Positions 14,944 through 23,064 of a DNA stretch of 41,818 nt are shown here, piece after piece. Position numbers and translations under genes: made by a program. The stretch spans positions 1-41,818 of the forward strand of contig JBBSLP010000055.1 in NCBI GenBank assembly GCA_038255145.1, in the 5' to 3' direction. The notes beneath the pieces were generated by a model. That model worked only from the letters and a program-made list of their open reading frames with translations. It ran no database searches and had not been told where the DNA came from. Origin of the DNA: WHTX01 sp038255145. GTDB lineage: Bacteria; Actinomycetota; Acidimicrobiia; Acidimicrobiales; CAIXPF01. How positions within the stretch are numbered: position 1 is the stretch's first letter; each line of letters opens with the position of its first letter.

Positions 14944-15926
14944 CCGCGGTGGGGGGTGGTCCGGGGGGCTCGTCGATCAGCACGGCGACCGTGGCCGACG
15001 TGGTGCTGGGCACGGCCGTGGCTGCCGACGTGCCCGGTTACCAGGCCTTCACCCGGCGGGCCGTCGAGCTCGGCTTCGGACGGGTGTGGCTGACCGAGAC
15101 GTTCAAGCTCGACCCCGTGGCCTTCGCCGGCTGGTTCGCCGCCGCCCTGCCCGGCCGACCGCTGGGCCTGGGCGTCATGCCCGCACCCCTGCGCAGCGGG
15201 CCCCAGCTGGCCATGACCGCGGCCACCCTGGCCGGCCTGGGCGTTGACGACCTCGAGGTGGCGGTGGGGACGTCGTCGGCCACCATGACCCGGGGCTGGC
15301 ACGGCGGCACCCCGGCCACGGTGGCGTCGGTGGCCGAGCTCGTGGCCTCGGCCCGGGACGCGGCGTCGGGCCAGCGCACGGCGGGCGGGTTCACCAACGG
15401 CCTCGGTCCCGTGCCCCTGCGCCTGGCCGTGGCCGCCTTCGGGCCCAGGATGTTGCGCCTGGCCGGACAGGTGGCCGACCGGGTCATCCTCAACATGGTC
15501 TCACCCAGCGTGGTGCCCCAGTTCCTGGCCGAGATCGCCGAGGGGGCCGCCGCCGTCCACCGGGAGCCACCGCCGGTGACGGTGTGGGCCCACATGGCCC
15601 TCGACCCCACCGAGGAGACGGCCGCCTTCGCCCGCCGCTTCCTGTCCGGCTACGTGCGGGTGCCCGGCTACGACCGGGCGCTCGTGGCCCAGGGCTTCGG
15701 CGACGTGGTCGAGGCGGCCCGGGCCGCGCCCTCGGCCCGTGAGGTGCGCGACCTCATCCCCGACCAGATGCTGGTCGACGTGCTGGGCTTCGGTGACGCC
15801 GCCTTCCTGCGGTCCCGACTGGACGCCTACCGGGACGCGGGCGTGGTCGCCGCACTGGTGCCCAACACGGCCACCGACCCCGGCGCCGTACGCACGCTGG
15901 AAGCCCTGGCGCCCTCGTCGCGCTGA
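14940..15926 (+). CDS. LLM-class flavin/F420-dependent oxidoreductase
   Basis: This ~328-residue luciferase-like barrel contains AVELGFGRVWLTETFKLDP, GVMPAPLRSGPQLAMTAATLAGLGVDDLEVAVGTSS and LRLAGQVADRVILNM. That resembles F420-dependent methylene-H4MPT reductase-like LLM oxidoreductases. Its start is fixed by a GTGA overlap with the SCO6745-family gene. The Gly/Ser-rich first dozen residues precede the barrel. The substrate is unknown. The stop codon falls within a CGCTGA motif that recurs several times in the following 75 bp. Confidence 0.85.
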   Translation: MTAVGGGPGGSSISTATVADVVLGTAVAADVPGYQAFTRRAVELGFGRVWLTETFKLDPVAFAGWFAAALPGRPLGLGVMPAPLRSGPQLAMTAATLAGLGVDDLEVAVGTSSATMTRGWHGGTPATVASVAELVASARDAASGQRTAGGFTNGLGPVPLRLAVAAFGPRMLRLAGQVADRVILNMVSPSVVPQFLAEIAEGAAAVHREPPPVTVWAHMALDPTEETAAFARRFLSGYVRVPGYDRALVAQGFGDVVEAARAAPSAREVRDLIPDQMLVDVLGFGDAAFLRSRLDAYRDAGVVAALVPNTATDPGAVRTLEALAPSSR

Positions 15927-16002
15927 GTCCTGACCACCGCTGATCACCGGGCACCCCACTCACCGCAGACACCCGCACCGCTGACACCCGCTCACCGCTG
16001 AC
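15921..16002 (+). repeat. Degenerate 15-17 bp repeats running from an LLM stop codon to a SnoaL-like start
   Basis: CGCTGA occurs at 15921 (containing the stop), 15938, 15979 and 15996, with CGCAGA at 15964. The clearest units are CACCGCAGACACCCG (15961-15975) and CACCGCTGACACCCG (15976-15990). No promoter is obvious. Confidence 0.6.
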
Positions 16003-16017
16003 AACGAGGAGGCACCC

Positions 16018-16479
16018 GTGGAGGACGATCTGATCCGACGACTGGCCGATCTGGAGGCCATCCGGGCCCTCAAGGTCCGCTACGCCCGCCATTGCGACGC
16101 CGGTTACGAGGCTGATGGCATCGCCGGGCTGTTCACCGAGGACGGGGTGTGGGACGGGGGGCGGCTGTTCGGCCGCAGCGAGGGACGCGAAGCCATCCGC
16201 GCCCACTTCGTGGGGGCATCCGACCGCATCCCCTGGGCTTTGCACTACGTGCTGTGCCCCGAGATCGAGGTGGCCCACGACGGCACCACAGCCGAGGGGA
16301 CGTGGTACCTGTGGCAGCCGTGCCAGGTCCGTCGGGGTGACCGGGTCGAGCCCGCCTTCCTCGCTGGCACCTACACCGACACGTACCGCAAGGTCGGCAC
16401 CCACTGGCGCTTCCACACCGTCACCGTCGACGCCCGCTGGGTCGATGCCCCCGCGGTCTCCCCCGCCCCCGGCGCCTGA
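16018..16479 (+). CDS. SnoaL-like / nuclear transport factor 2 fold protein
   Basis: The 153-residue protein has the SnoaL_4 pattern: LADLEAIRALKVRYARHCDAGYEADGIAGLFTEDGVWDGG, then GREAIRAHF and GTHWRFHTVTVDARW. This alpha+beta cone binds small hydrophobic ligands. Relatives are polyketide cyclases, ring-hydroxylating dioxygenase small subunits, ketosteroid isomerases and dehydratases. The GTG at 16018 has a strong GAGGAGG site at 16006-16012. Its lipid-catabolism neighbours hint at a steroid or aromatic role, which is inference. It ends close to the convergent PhyH gene. Confidence 0.8.
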   Translation: MEDDLIRRLADLEAIRALKVRYARHCDAGYEADGIAGLFTEDGVWDGGRLFGRSEGREAIRAHFVGASDRIPWALHYVLCPEIEVAHDGTTAEGTWYLWQPCQVRRGDRVEPAFLAGTYTDTYRKVGTHWRFHTVTVDARWVDAPAVSPAPGA

Positions 16480-16523
16480 GCGGCCAGCCGGCCGGCCGTG
16501 ACGGACGCGGATCGGTCAGCGGA

Positions 16524-17405
16524 TCAGTCGCCCAGGGGGCCGATGCGGGGGGCGTCGCGGTCGATGTAGCGCTCGGTGCGGAAGCCCATGGCGTCGGGGG
16601 TGCCTGGACCCCAGGGGCCCTTCACGCCGCCGAGGGTGTGCCAGACCTTGAAGCCCAACATGGCCTTGACCTCGGGGGACATCTCGGCCAAGGCGTCGGG
16701 GTGGGTGGACACGGCGTAGTTCTCCTGGGGCCGCACCCACGGCCGGCAGAAGTAGGTCAGCACACCCCAGCGGTACTTGTTCGCCGTCGTGTTCGCCCCC
16801 GTGCCGTGCCAGATGCGGCCGTCGAACACCAGGGCCGAACCCACCGGTCCCACGCCGGCCACGGTGGCCACCGCATCGCTCCTCGACGGCTCGCGGGCGA
16901 TGAGGTGGCTGCCCGGCACCACCCGGGTGGCCCCGTTCTCCTCGGTGAAGTCCTCGAGCATCCACATGATGTTCACGGCCAGGGCGTAGGGCGTGGACAA
17001 CGGCGAATAGCCCTGGTCCGAGTGCAGCACCATGGCCGAACCGCCGGGCCCGGCGATGTTGGCCGTGTGGCTCGACACCGTGTACTCGCCCTCGAGCACG
17101 TGGCCCACCACCTCGGCCACCAGGGGCTTGGTCAGCAGGTCGACGAACTCGCGGCCCTTGGAGGGCAGGTTCCACACCCGCTGGTTGACCCCGCCCCCGT
17201 CCATGGAGGCCAGGCCCGCAGCCCGCTCGGCTTCGGCCTGGGCTTCCAGTCGAGCCCGTAGGGCGGCCACCTCGGCCGGGGACAGGGCATCGGCGATGCG
17301 GGCCACACCCAGGCGGTCGAGGTCGGCCTTGACGTCGTCGAGGTCGGTGCGCAGCGGCGGTAGTTCCAGCTCGAGCACTTCCAGATCGAGCTCGGTGATG
17401 GTCAC
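16524..17405 (-). CDS. Phytanoyl-CoA dioxygenase family (PhyH) oxygenase
   Basis: The ~293-residue Fe(II)/2-oxoglutarate oxygenase has the facial triad H128-x-D130 (LHSDQGYS) and H200 (RIWHGTGANTT), with GATRVVPGSH between as in PhyH. It hydroxylates an acyl-CoA or small metabolite in the cytoplasm. The GTG at 17405 was chosen because the conserved sequence starts there; the upstream open frame is shadow of the divergent gene. The N-terminus is an acidic/leucine helix (VTITELDLEVLELELPPLRTD). It is divergent from the acyl-CoA carboxylase beta gene with 61 bp between, consistent with shared control of fatty-acid catabolism. Confidence 0.85.
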   Translation of the reverse strand: MTITELDLEVLELELPPLRTDLDDVKADLDRLGVARIADALSPAEVAALRARLEAQAEAERAAGLASMDGGGVNQRVWNLPSKGREFVDLLTKPLVAEVVGHVLEGEYTVSSHTANIAGPGGSAMVLHSDQGYSPLSTPYALAVNIMWMLEDFTEENGATRVVPGSHLIAREPSRSDAVATVAGVGPVGSALVFDGRIWHGTGANTTANKYRWGVLTYFCRPWVRPQENYAVSTHPDALAEMSPEVKAMLGFKVWHTLGGVKGPWGPGTPDAMGFRTERYIDRDAPRIGPLGD

Positions 17406-17466
17406 CTCAACCCCCTGTGCCCGCGGTCCGGGGTGACCGCGCCCTGCTTCTGCTAGCACATCTCGC

Positions 17467-19080
17467 GTGCCCGAACCGACCGCGCCCGCCCCCGCCGACC
17501 CCACGCTGGCCGAGTTCCTGGCGCTGGCCGAGGCCAAGCGGGCCGAGGGCCTCGACGCCTCCCGCCCCGAGGCTGTTGCCCGCCAGCACGGTCGGGGCAA
17601 GCTCACCGCCCGGGAACGCCTCAGCTACCTGACCGACCCCGACTCCCTGCTCGAGTGGGGGGCCCTGGTCGAGCCGGACCGGGAGACGGCCTTCACCGAG
17701 AACCTGGTCGCTCCGGGCGACGGCCTGGTCACGGGCAGCGCCACCATCGACGGCCGCCCCGCCGCCGTGGTGTCCTTCGACTTCTCCATCCTCGGCGGCT
17801 CCAACGGCAGGTACGGCGGCCAGAAGCACGCCCGGGCCGTGCACCTGTCCCTCGAGCACGGCATGCCCCTCGTCACCCTGCTCGAAGGCGGCGGGCACCG
17901 CATCCAGGAGGGCCTCGACAGCCGCCACTTCTCCGCCGCGGGCAACACGGCCAACGGGCTGGGCACGTTCGAGGCCCTGGCCCACCTGTCGGGCTGGGTG
18001 CCCATGTGCGCGGCCGTCCTGGGGGCAGGCTTCGCCGGGCCCACCAACTTCGCCGGGCTGTGCGACTTCGTGGTCATGACCGAGAGCTCGACCATGGGCA
18101 TCGCCGGACCGGCCCTGGTCAAGGCGGCCACCGGTCAGAGCCTGACCAACGCCGAACTGGGTGGGCCCGACGTACAGGCCACGAAGTACGGCCTGGCCGA
18201 CCTGGCCGTGGCCGACGACGAGGCCGCCCTCGACGCCATCCGCACCTTCCTGTCCTACTTCCCCAGCAACGCCCGGGCCCCCATGCCCGTGGTCGAGACC
18301 GGCCCCGACGACGCCCCCGACCGCCGCGACGAGGCCCTGATGGACGTGGTGCCCACCAACCAGCGCAAGGGCTACGACGTGCGCAAGGTCATCGAGCTGG
18401 TGGCCGACCGCGACTCCATGTTCGAGCTCAAGCCCCGCTTCGGCCGCAACCTGGTCACCGTCCTGGCCCGCCTGGGTGGCCGCCCCGTGGGCTTCATCGC
18501 CAACCAGCCCGGGCACCTGGCCGGCATCCTCGACAGCACGGCCTGCGACAAGGGGGCCCACTTCATCGCCCTGTGCGACGCCTTCGGCCTGCCGCTTGTG
18601 TCCCTCATCGACGTGCCCGGCTTCATGATCGGCCCCGGGGCCGAACGCACCAGCCTGGGGCGGCGGTCGGCCAAGCTCATCTACGAGCTGGGCCTGGCCA
18701 CCGTTCCCCGGGCGTCGATCGTGCTGCGCAAGGGCTACGGGCTGGGCTACTTCGCCATGGGCGGGGGGCGCAGCTTCGGCGCCGACCTGTCGGTGGCCTG
18801 GCCCGGGGCCGAGATCTGCGCCATGAGCGTGGAGGGCGCCGTCGACGTGGCCTATCGCAACGACTACCAGTCCGCCGCCGACCCCGTTGTCCGGCGCGAC
18901 GAGCTCATCAACACCTTCAAGGCCCAGCGGGGGGCGGTTCGGGGGGCGGAGCACTTCGGCATCGACGACGTCATCGACCCCCTCGACACGAGGCGCCTGC
19001 TCATCCGCACCTTCGAGCGCTGCGCCCCCCGCAAGCTGCGCAACCACCCGCCCAAGTTCCGCTCCATCGCCCCCATCTGA
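17467..19080 (+). CDS. Acyl-CoA carboxylase carboxyltransferase (beta) subunit
   Basis: The ~537-residue protein has the two crotonase-like lobes of biotin-dependent carboxyltransferases: GKLTARERLSYLTDPDS at the start, EGGGHRIQEG in the N-lobe, and GFIANQPGHLAGILDSTACDKGAHFIALCDAFGLPLVSLIDVPGFMIGP in the C-lobe. It transfers carboxyl from biotin to acetyl-, propionyl- or a branched acyl-CoA. No biotin carboxylase (alpha) subunit or carrier is in the window, so it must pair with one encoded elsewhere. The GTG start is preceded by a TGCTAGCAC element (17451-17459) about seven bases upstream, compatible with a leaderless mRNA. The exact acyl-CoA cannot be told from sequence. Confidence 0.9.
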   Translation: MPEPTAPAPADPTLAEFLALAEAKRAEGLDASRPEAVARQHGRGKLTARERLSYLTDPDSLLEWGALVEPDRETAFTENLVAPGDGLVTGSATIDGRPAAVVSFDFSILGGSNGRYGGQKHARAVHLSLEHGMPLVTLLEGGGHRIQEGLDSRHFSAAGNTANGLGTFEALAHLSGWVPMCAAVLGAGFAGPTNFAGLCDFVVMTESSTMGIAGPALVKAATGQSLTNAELGGPDVQATKYGLADLAVADDEAALDAIRTFLSYFPSNARAPMPVVETGPDDAPDRRDEALMDVVPTNQRKGYDVRKVIELVADRDSMFELKPRFGRNLVTVLARLGGRPVGFIANQPGHLAGILDSTACDKGAHFIALCDAFGLPLVSLIDVPGFMIGPGAERTSLGRRSAKLIYELGLATVPRASIVLRKGYGLGYFAMGGGRSFGADLSVAWPGAEICAMSVEGAVDVAYRNDYQSAADPVVRRDELINTFKAQRGAVRGAEHFGIDDVIDPLDTRRLLIRTFERCAPRKLRNHPPKFRSIAPI

Positions 19081-19095
19081 CGGGGCCGCTACGGT

Positions 19096-19111
19096 GGCGC
19101 CGTCGGGCGCC
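19096..19111 (+). terminator. Hairpin between carboxylase and OsmC genes
   Basis: GGCGCC-GTCG-GGCGCC forms a 6-bp stem with a 4-base loop 15 bp after the carboxylase stop. A second GC-rich inverted repeat follows to 19124. It may separate the two transcription units. Confidence 0.35.
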
Positions 19112-19146
19112 GTGGGGGCGCCCACCACCACGCAGGGGGACCACAC

Positions 19147-19575
19147 ATGGCCAAGCGCAACGCGTCGGCACGTTGGGATGGGGATCTGGCCGGGGGCTCG
19201 GGCACCATGCGCCTGGGCAGCGGCGCCTGGGAGGGTCCCTACTCGGCCAAGAGCCGCTTCGAGGACGGCTCCGGGTCCAACCCCGAGGAGCTCATCGCCG
19301 CCGCCCACGCCGGCTGCTTCACCATGGCCCTGACCGCAGCCCTGGGCCGGGGCGGCTTCTCCCCCGACCACGTGGACACCACGGCCGAGGTGCAGCTGCT
19401 CAAGAAGGACGAGGGCTTCCGCATCACCCGCATCGACCTGAAGACGGTGGCCGTCGTGCCCAACATCGAGGACGCCGACTTCCAGCGCATCGCCGCCGAG
19501 GCCAAGGCCGGCTGCCCCATCTCCGTGGCCCTCAGCGCCGTGCCCGAGATCACCCTCGACGCCAAGCTCGGCTGA
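19147..19575 (+). CDS. OsmC/Ohr-family thiol peroxidase
   Basis: The 142-residue protein has the two reactive cysteines of OsmC: C57 in AAHAGCFTMAL and C123 in AKAGCPISVAL. NPEELIAAAHA is the family-typical helix start. It reduces organic hydroperoxides using a lipoyl or other dithiol donor. AGGGGGA about nine bases upstream of the ATG supports the start. The YSAKSRFEDGSGSNPEE loop and overall length match OsmC rather than Ohr. It stands alone downstream of the carboxylase and converges on the DHA2-type MFS gene. Confidence 0.9.
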   Translation: MAKRNASARWDGDLAGGSGTMRLGSGAWEGPYSAKSRFEDGSGSNPEELIAAAHAGCFTMALTAALGRGGFSPDHVDTTAEVQLLKKDEGFRITRIDLKTVAVVPNIEDADFQRIAAEAKAGCPISVALSAVPEITLDAKLG

Positions 19576-19591
19576 CCCCGGGGCCGGGTCG

Positions 19592-21061
19592 TCAGCCGGC
19601 GGCGCCCACCGCCGCGGCCGCCGACCCGGCCTCGGCCTCGCCCCCGGCCGGCGGCGACGAGCGGGTGCGGAACATGGCCCGGGGATCACCGTCGCGCATG
19701 ACCTTGGCCCCCAGCAGGCCGATGACGGCGGCCACGGCCCCGAAGAGGTAGGTGGTGGCGAACGCACCCCGGGTGTGCTCGTCGCCCAGCACCACGAACA
19801 TGACCTGGATCCCGGTCAGGGTGCCGATGTTCATCATGGTCGAGGACATGCCCGTGGCGATGCCCATGTCGGCGGGATCGACGGCCGCGGCCACCGCGGT
19901 GGGGAAGGCGGGGGCAGCCAGGCCCATGCCCAGCCCCGACAGGGCCAGGCCCGCCACCACCAGGGCCAGGCTCTCGGCCACGGCTGCGCCGGCGAAGGCG
20001 ACCATGGAGATGGCCAGGAAGCCCGAGCCGGCCATGATCAGGCGCCGCTCCCCCAGCCGCGACGCCCACCGACCTCCGAGGGGCGAGCTGAGGGAGAACA
20101 CCCCGGGGCGGAACAGCAGGAACAGCGATGTGGTGGCCACGCCCAGGCCGAACTGCTCCTCGAGCAGCAGGGGCGACATGAGGAAGCCGCCCATGTAGGC
20201 GAACTGGGACAGCGCGCTGGCCACGAGGGCCCCGGTGAAGTTCCGGCGGCGCAGGTAGTCGAGGCGCAGCAGGGGCTGGGGGGAGCGCTTCTCGACGGCC
20301 ACGAAGGCCACGAGGGCCACCGCCCCCATGACCAGCAGACCCACGGCCGAGACACTGGTGGGCCCTTCGGAACGCACCCGCTCGAGGCCGAGGAGGAAGC
20401 CCAGGGTGGCCAGGCCCAGGGTGGCGGCGCCGGCCCAGTCGATGGGCACCCGGGGCCCCGGGGTCGAGGGGCGGATGACGATGGCCGACAGGATGAAGCC
20501 GGCCAGGGCCAGGGGGGTGATGGCCAGGAACACCGGTCGCCAGCCCCAGGCCTCGATGACGGGCCCGCCCACGATGAGCCCGATGACGGGGGCCCCGGTC
20601 ATGGCCATCTGGTACCAGCCCATGGCCGACGCCCGGCGGGACACGGGGAAGGCGTGCATGATCAGGGCGTTCGACGTGGGCATGGTGGCGGAGATGCCCA
20701 GGCCGACGATCATGCGGGCCCCGATGAAGGTGGCTGCGCTCCAGGCGAAGGCGCACAGGAACGTGCCGATGGTCAGCACCGCGGCCCCCACCAGCAGCAC
20801 CTTGCGGTGGCCGTGGATGTCGCCGATGCGACCCATGATGGGGGTGCCGATGGCCATGGCCAGGAACAGGCCCGTCACCGCCCACGACAGGGTCTGGGTC
20901 GACGAGTGCAGATCCTCGGCGATGGTGGGCAGCGCCGCGGACACGATGGTCATCGACATGGAGAAGCCGACCACTGCCAGCAGCACCGACGGGAGCAGCC
21001 GTCGGGCGTAGGCCTCGTCCCAGGGCGCCTCGGCCGTGGGGTCGGTCATGGCGTCCATGCT
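19592..21061 (-). CDS. MFS multidrug transporter, DHA2 type
   Basis: The ~489-residue protein begins its membrane core at RLLPSVLLAVVGFSMSMTIVSAALPTIAEDLHSSTQTLSWAVTGLFLAMAIGTPIMGRIGDIHGHRKVLL. That carries the DHA loop motif GRIGDxxGxRKV and has about fourteen hydrophobic segments. It probably exports drugs or metabolites by proton antiport. The start is uncertain: ATGs at 21061, 21049 and 21118 are in frame. The last would overlap the upstream methyltransferase by 47 bp, and none has a good ribosome-binding site. The C-terminal tail is Ala/Gly/Pro-rich. Confidence 0.85.
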   Translation of the reverse strand, partial: SMDAMTDPTAEAPWDEAYARRLLPSVLLAVVGFSMSMTIVSAALPTIAEDLHSSTQTLSWAVTGLFLAMAIGTPIMGRIGDIHGHRKVLLVGAAVLTIGTFLCAFAWSAATFIGARMIVGLGISATMPTSNALIMHAFPVSRRASAMGWYQMAMTGAPVIGLIVGGPVIEAWGWRPVFLAITPLALAGFILSAIVIRPSTPGPRVPIDWAGAATLGLATLGFLLGLERVRSEGPTSVSAVGLLVMGAVALVAFVAVEKRSPQPLLRLDYLRRRNFTGALVASALSQFAYMGGFLMSPLLLEEQFGLGVATTSLFLLFRPGVFSLSSPLGGRWASRLGERRLIMAGSGFLAISMVAFAGAAVAESLALVVAGLALSGLGMGLAAPAFPTAVAAAVDPADMGIATGMSSTMMNIGTLTGIQVMFVVLGDEHTRGAFATTYLFGAVAAVIGLLGAKVMRDGDPRAMFRTRSSPPAGGEAEAGSAAAAVGAAG

Positions 21062-21071
21062 GGCGTCGATG

Positions 21072-22253
21072 TCAGCCGCCAGGGCTGTGCTCGACCTCTT
21101 CTCCCGCCACTTCGCCATCCGGGCATGGTGCCAGGCCGGGCACCCTTGCGCCTACCAGGTGCACGGGGATGCCCCCGTTGGAGGTCTGCAGGCGCTCGAC
21201 GAGGTGCAGGTGGGCGTGCCCGGCGAGCACGGTGTCGGCCACCAACAGGGAGACGTCCCAGCCCGCCAACCTGCGGCGCACGACGTCGCCGAAGCGGGCG
21301 AACAGGTCCCGCAGGTCGCGCCCCGCCGACGCCCGTCCGCCGTAGGGCGGGTTGGTGACCAACCACCCCGGGCGGCTCCCCACCGTGGTCAGGTCGGACA
21401 CGCTGGCCCGGGCCAGCTCCAGGTCTCGGGCCACCCCGGCCCGCTCGGCGTTGGCGGTCGCCGCCGCCACCGCGCCCGCATCGCGGTCCGAACCCCGCAG
21501 GACGACGCCGTCGGGCAGGGCCCGGGCCCTCGATGCCACCTCGCCCCGCACCGAGGCCCACGTGCCCGGCTCGTGGCTGGGCCAGCGCTGGAAGGCGAAG
21601 TCGCGGCCCGTGCCCGGGGCCAGGTCGCGGGCCAGCAGCGCCGCTTCCACGAGCAGGGTGCCCGAGCCGCAGAACGGATCGATCAGGGGGGTCTGGCGGT
21701 CCCAGCCCGAGGCCAGCAGGGCGGCGGCGGCCAGGGTCTCACGCAGGGGGGCCTTGGCCACGGCTTGGCGCCACCCCCGCTTGTAGAGGGCGGCTCCCGA
21801 GCTGTCGATGCTCAGGGTGACCTGGTCCCCCGCCACCCGCACCACCACCAGCTGCGTGTCCTCGTCGGACTCGGGCTGGCCGGCCTTGGGCGGGGCCACA
21901 CCCAGCAACCGGGCCAGGCGCTCGGCGATGGCGGTGGTGTGGTAGAGCTCGGATCGGCTCGAGGTGACCCGGAAGGCGGGCACGACATCGGGGCCGAGGA
22001 AGTCCTCCCAGGCCACCTGGGCCGCCCCGGCCTCCAGTGCTCCCCAGGTCCGGGCCCGGAACTCCGCGGCCCGCACCACCACCCGGTTGGCCGTGCGCAG
22101 CCACATGTTGGCGGCGTAGAGCTGGCGGGACGACGCCCGGAAGGCGACACCGCCCCGGTCACGGCGACCGGGGCGGATGCCGAGGGCGTTCAGCTCGGCG
22201 GCGAGGAGGGGTTCGAGCCCGGGTGAGCACTGGGCGAAGCAGTCGTGGGCCAC
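21072..22253 (-). CDS. THUMP-type class I SAM-dependent RNA methyltransferase (RlmL/TrmN-like)
   Basis: The 393-residue protein begins CFAQCSPGLEPLLAAELNALGI, the start of the THUMP-associated ferredoxin-like domain. The Rossmann methyltransferase domain follows with PLIDPFCGSGTLLVEAALLA (SAM site) and the catalytic motif VTNPPYGGR (N6 or N2 base methylation). It probably methylates a guanosine in 23S rRNA or tRNA. The GTG start at 22253 is set by the conserved N-terminus. The MFS gene follows immediately or with overlap, which suggests co-transcription without an obvious functional link. Confidence 0.85.
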   Translation of the reverse strand: MAHDCFAQCSPGLEPLLAAELNALGIRPGRRDRGGVAFRASSRQLYAANMWLRTANRVVVRAAEFRARTWGALEAGAAQVAWEDFLGPDVVPAFRVTSSRSELYHTTAIAERLARLLGVAPPKAGQPESDEDTQLVVVRVAGDQVTLSIDSSGAALYKRGWRQAVAKAPLRETLAAAALLASGWDRQTPLIDPFCGSGTLLVEAALLARDLAPGTGRDFAFQRWPSHEPGTWASVRGEVASRARALPDGVVLRGSDRDAGAVAAATANAERAGVARDLELARASVSDLTTVGSRPGWLVTNPPYGGRASAGRDLRDLFARFGDVVRRRLAGWDVSLLVADTVLAGHAHLHLVERLQTSNGGIPVHLVGARVPGLAPCPDGEVAGEEVEHSPGG

Positions 22254-22334
22254 GTCAGCAGGATGGCACGCCGCGCTGCTGACGGGTGACCGCTCCGGCC
22301 TGGTCGGGGAACCCCACTCCCTCGGGCGGGCCGG

Positions 22335-22919
22335 TCAGGTGCCGGGCACGGGGGGCGGCGGCTCGCTGCCCGGGGCCGGCGGCTCGGCCTCGTCGGCGGT
22401 CGGCTCCGCCGGGGTCTTCCCGGCGGTGGGGTCGGTGGGCGGGTCGGTGCCGGGGGCGGGCGGGGGCGGGCCCCCGGTCGCCGCCGACCACGGCGACGGC
22501 TCGCCGTCGGTGGCCTCGTCGTCGCCCTTGCGGTTGAAGACCTTCTTCACCTCATCCCCCACCTGGGAGAAGGTGGTGCTCAGGGCATCGGCCAGAGCCG
22601 AACCCATGCCCTTGAGGTCGTCCTTGACCGACTGGTCCTTCACCGCGTGGCCCACGGCCCCGAAGGCATCGTCGATGGCGTCGGACAACTTGCGCAGCGA
22701 CTCCTTCACGTCGCGGCCCCCGCCAGCAGCGGGCTCCGCCCCGGCATCGGCGGTGGCCCCGGCGGGCGCGTCGGCCGCAGGCGCGTCGGCCGCGGGCGCG
22801 GCCTCGTCGGTGGGGGCCCCTTCGTCGGCCCGGGTGGCGTCGAAGTGGGCCTTGAGCTTGGCACCCAGGCTCGACGCCTTGGCGCTGACCTGGTCCCAGG
22901 ATTCCTTGGCATCAGACAT
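22335..22919 (-). CDS. Acidic Ala/Pro-rich protein with amphipathic helical core, unknown function
   Basis: This 194-residue protein is not recognised. The first ~30 residues (MSDAKESWDQVSAKASSLGAKLKAHF) and residues ~70-128 are amphipathic helices. Between them is a repetitive linker APAADAPAADAPAGAT, and the last ~60 residues are Pro/Glu/Gly-rich and probably disordered. There is no signal peptide or membrane segment. The layout resembles granule-associated phasin-like or apolipoprotein-like helix proteins, without clear homology. It is divergent from the beta-lactamase-like gene. Confidence 0.7.
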   Translation of the reverse strand: MSDAKESWDQVSAKASSLGAKLKAHFDATRADEGAPTDEAAPAADAPAADAPAGATADAGAEPAAGGGRDVKESLRKLSDAIDDAFGAVGHAVKDQSVKDDLKGMGSALADALSTTFSQVGDEVKKVFNRKGDDEATDGEPSPWSAATGGPPPPAPGTDPPTDPTAGKTPAEPTADEAEPPAPGSEPPPPVPGT

Positions 22920-23064
22920 GGCTCCAGGCTGCCCTACCCGCCACCCCTAAACCAGGCTGGAGGGCTACGAACAGCGTTCGTGTCGGACAACTTGGGCGCA
23001 GCCGCTGTGTAGCCTGCCGCCGCGACCGGAGGGGGTGGCCCCCCGGGCGACGAAGGGGGACGTC

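Noticed and set aside
17407..19767. 786-codon minus-strand open frame over the carboxylase and OsmC genes
   Set aside because: Gly/Gln-rich shadow with no domain; both plus-strand genes are well supported.
22204..22222. GGTTCGAGCCC resembling a tRNA T-arm
   Set aside because: It lies inside the methyltransferase coding frame and no acceptor or anticodon stem can be drawn around it.
22968..22980. LexA-box lookalike CGAACAGCGTTCG upstream of the serine hydrolase
   Set aside because: The half-sites are three bases apart, whereas LexA sites need four; probably a chance palindrome.
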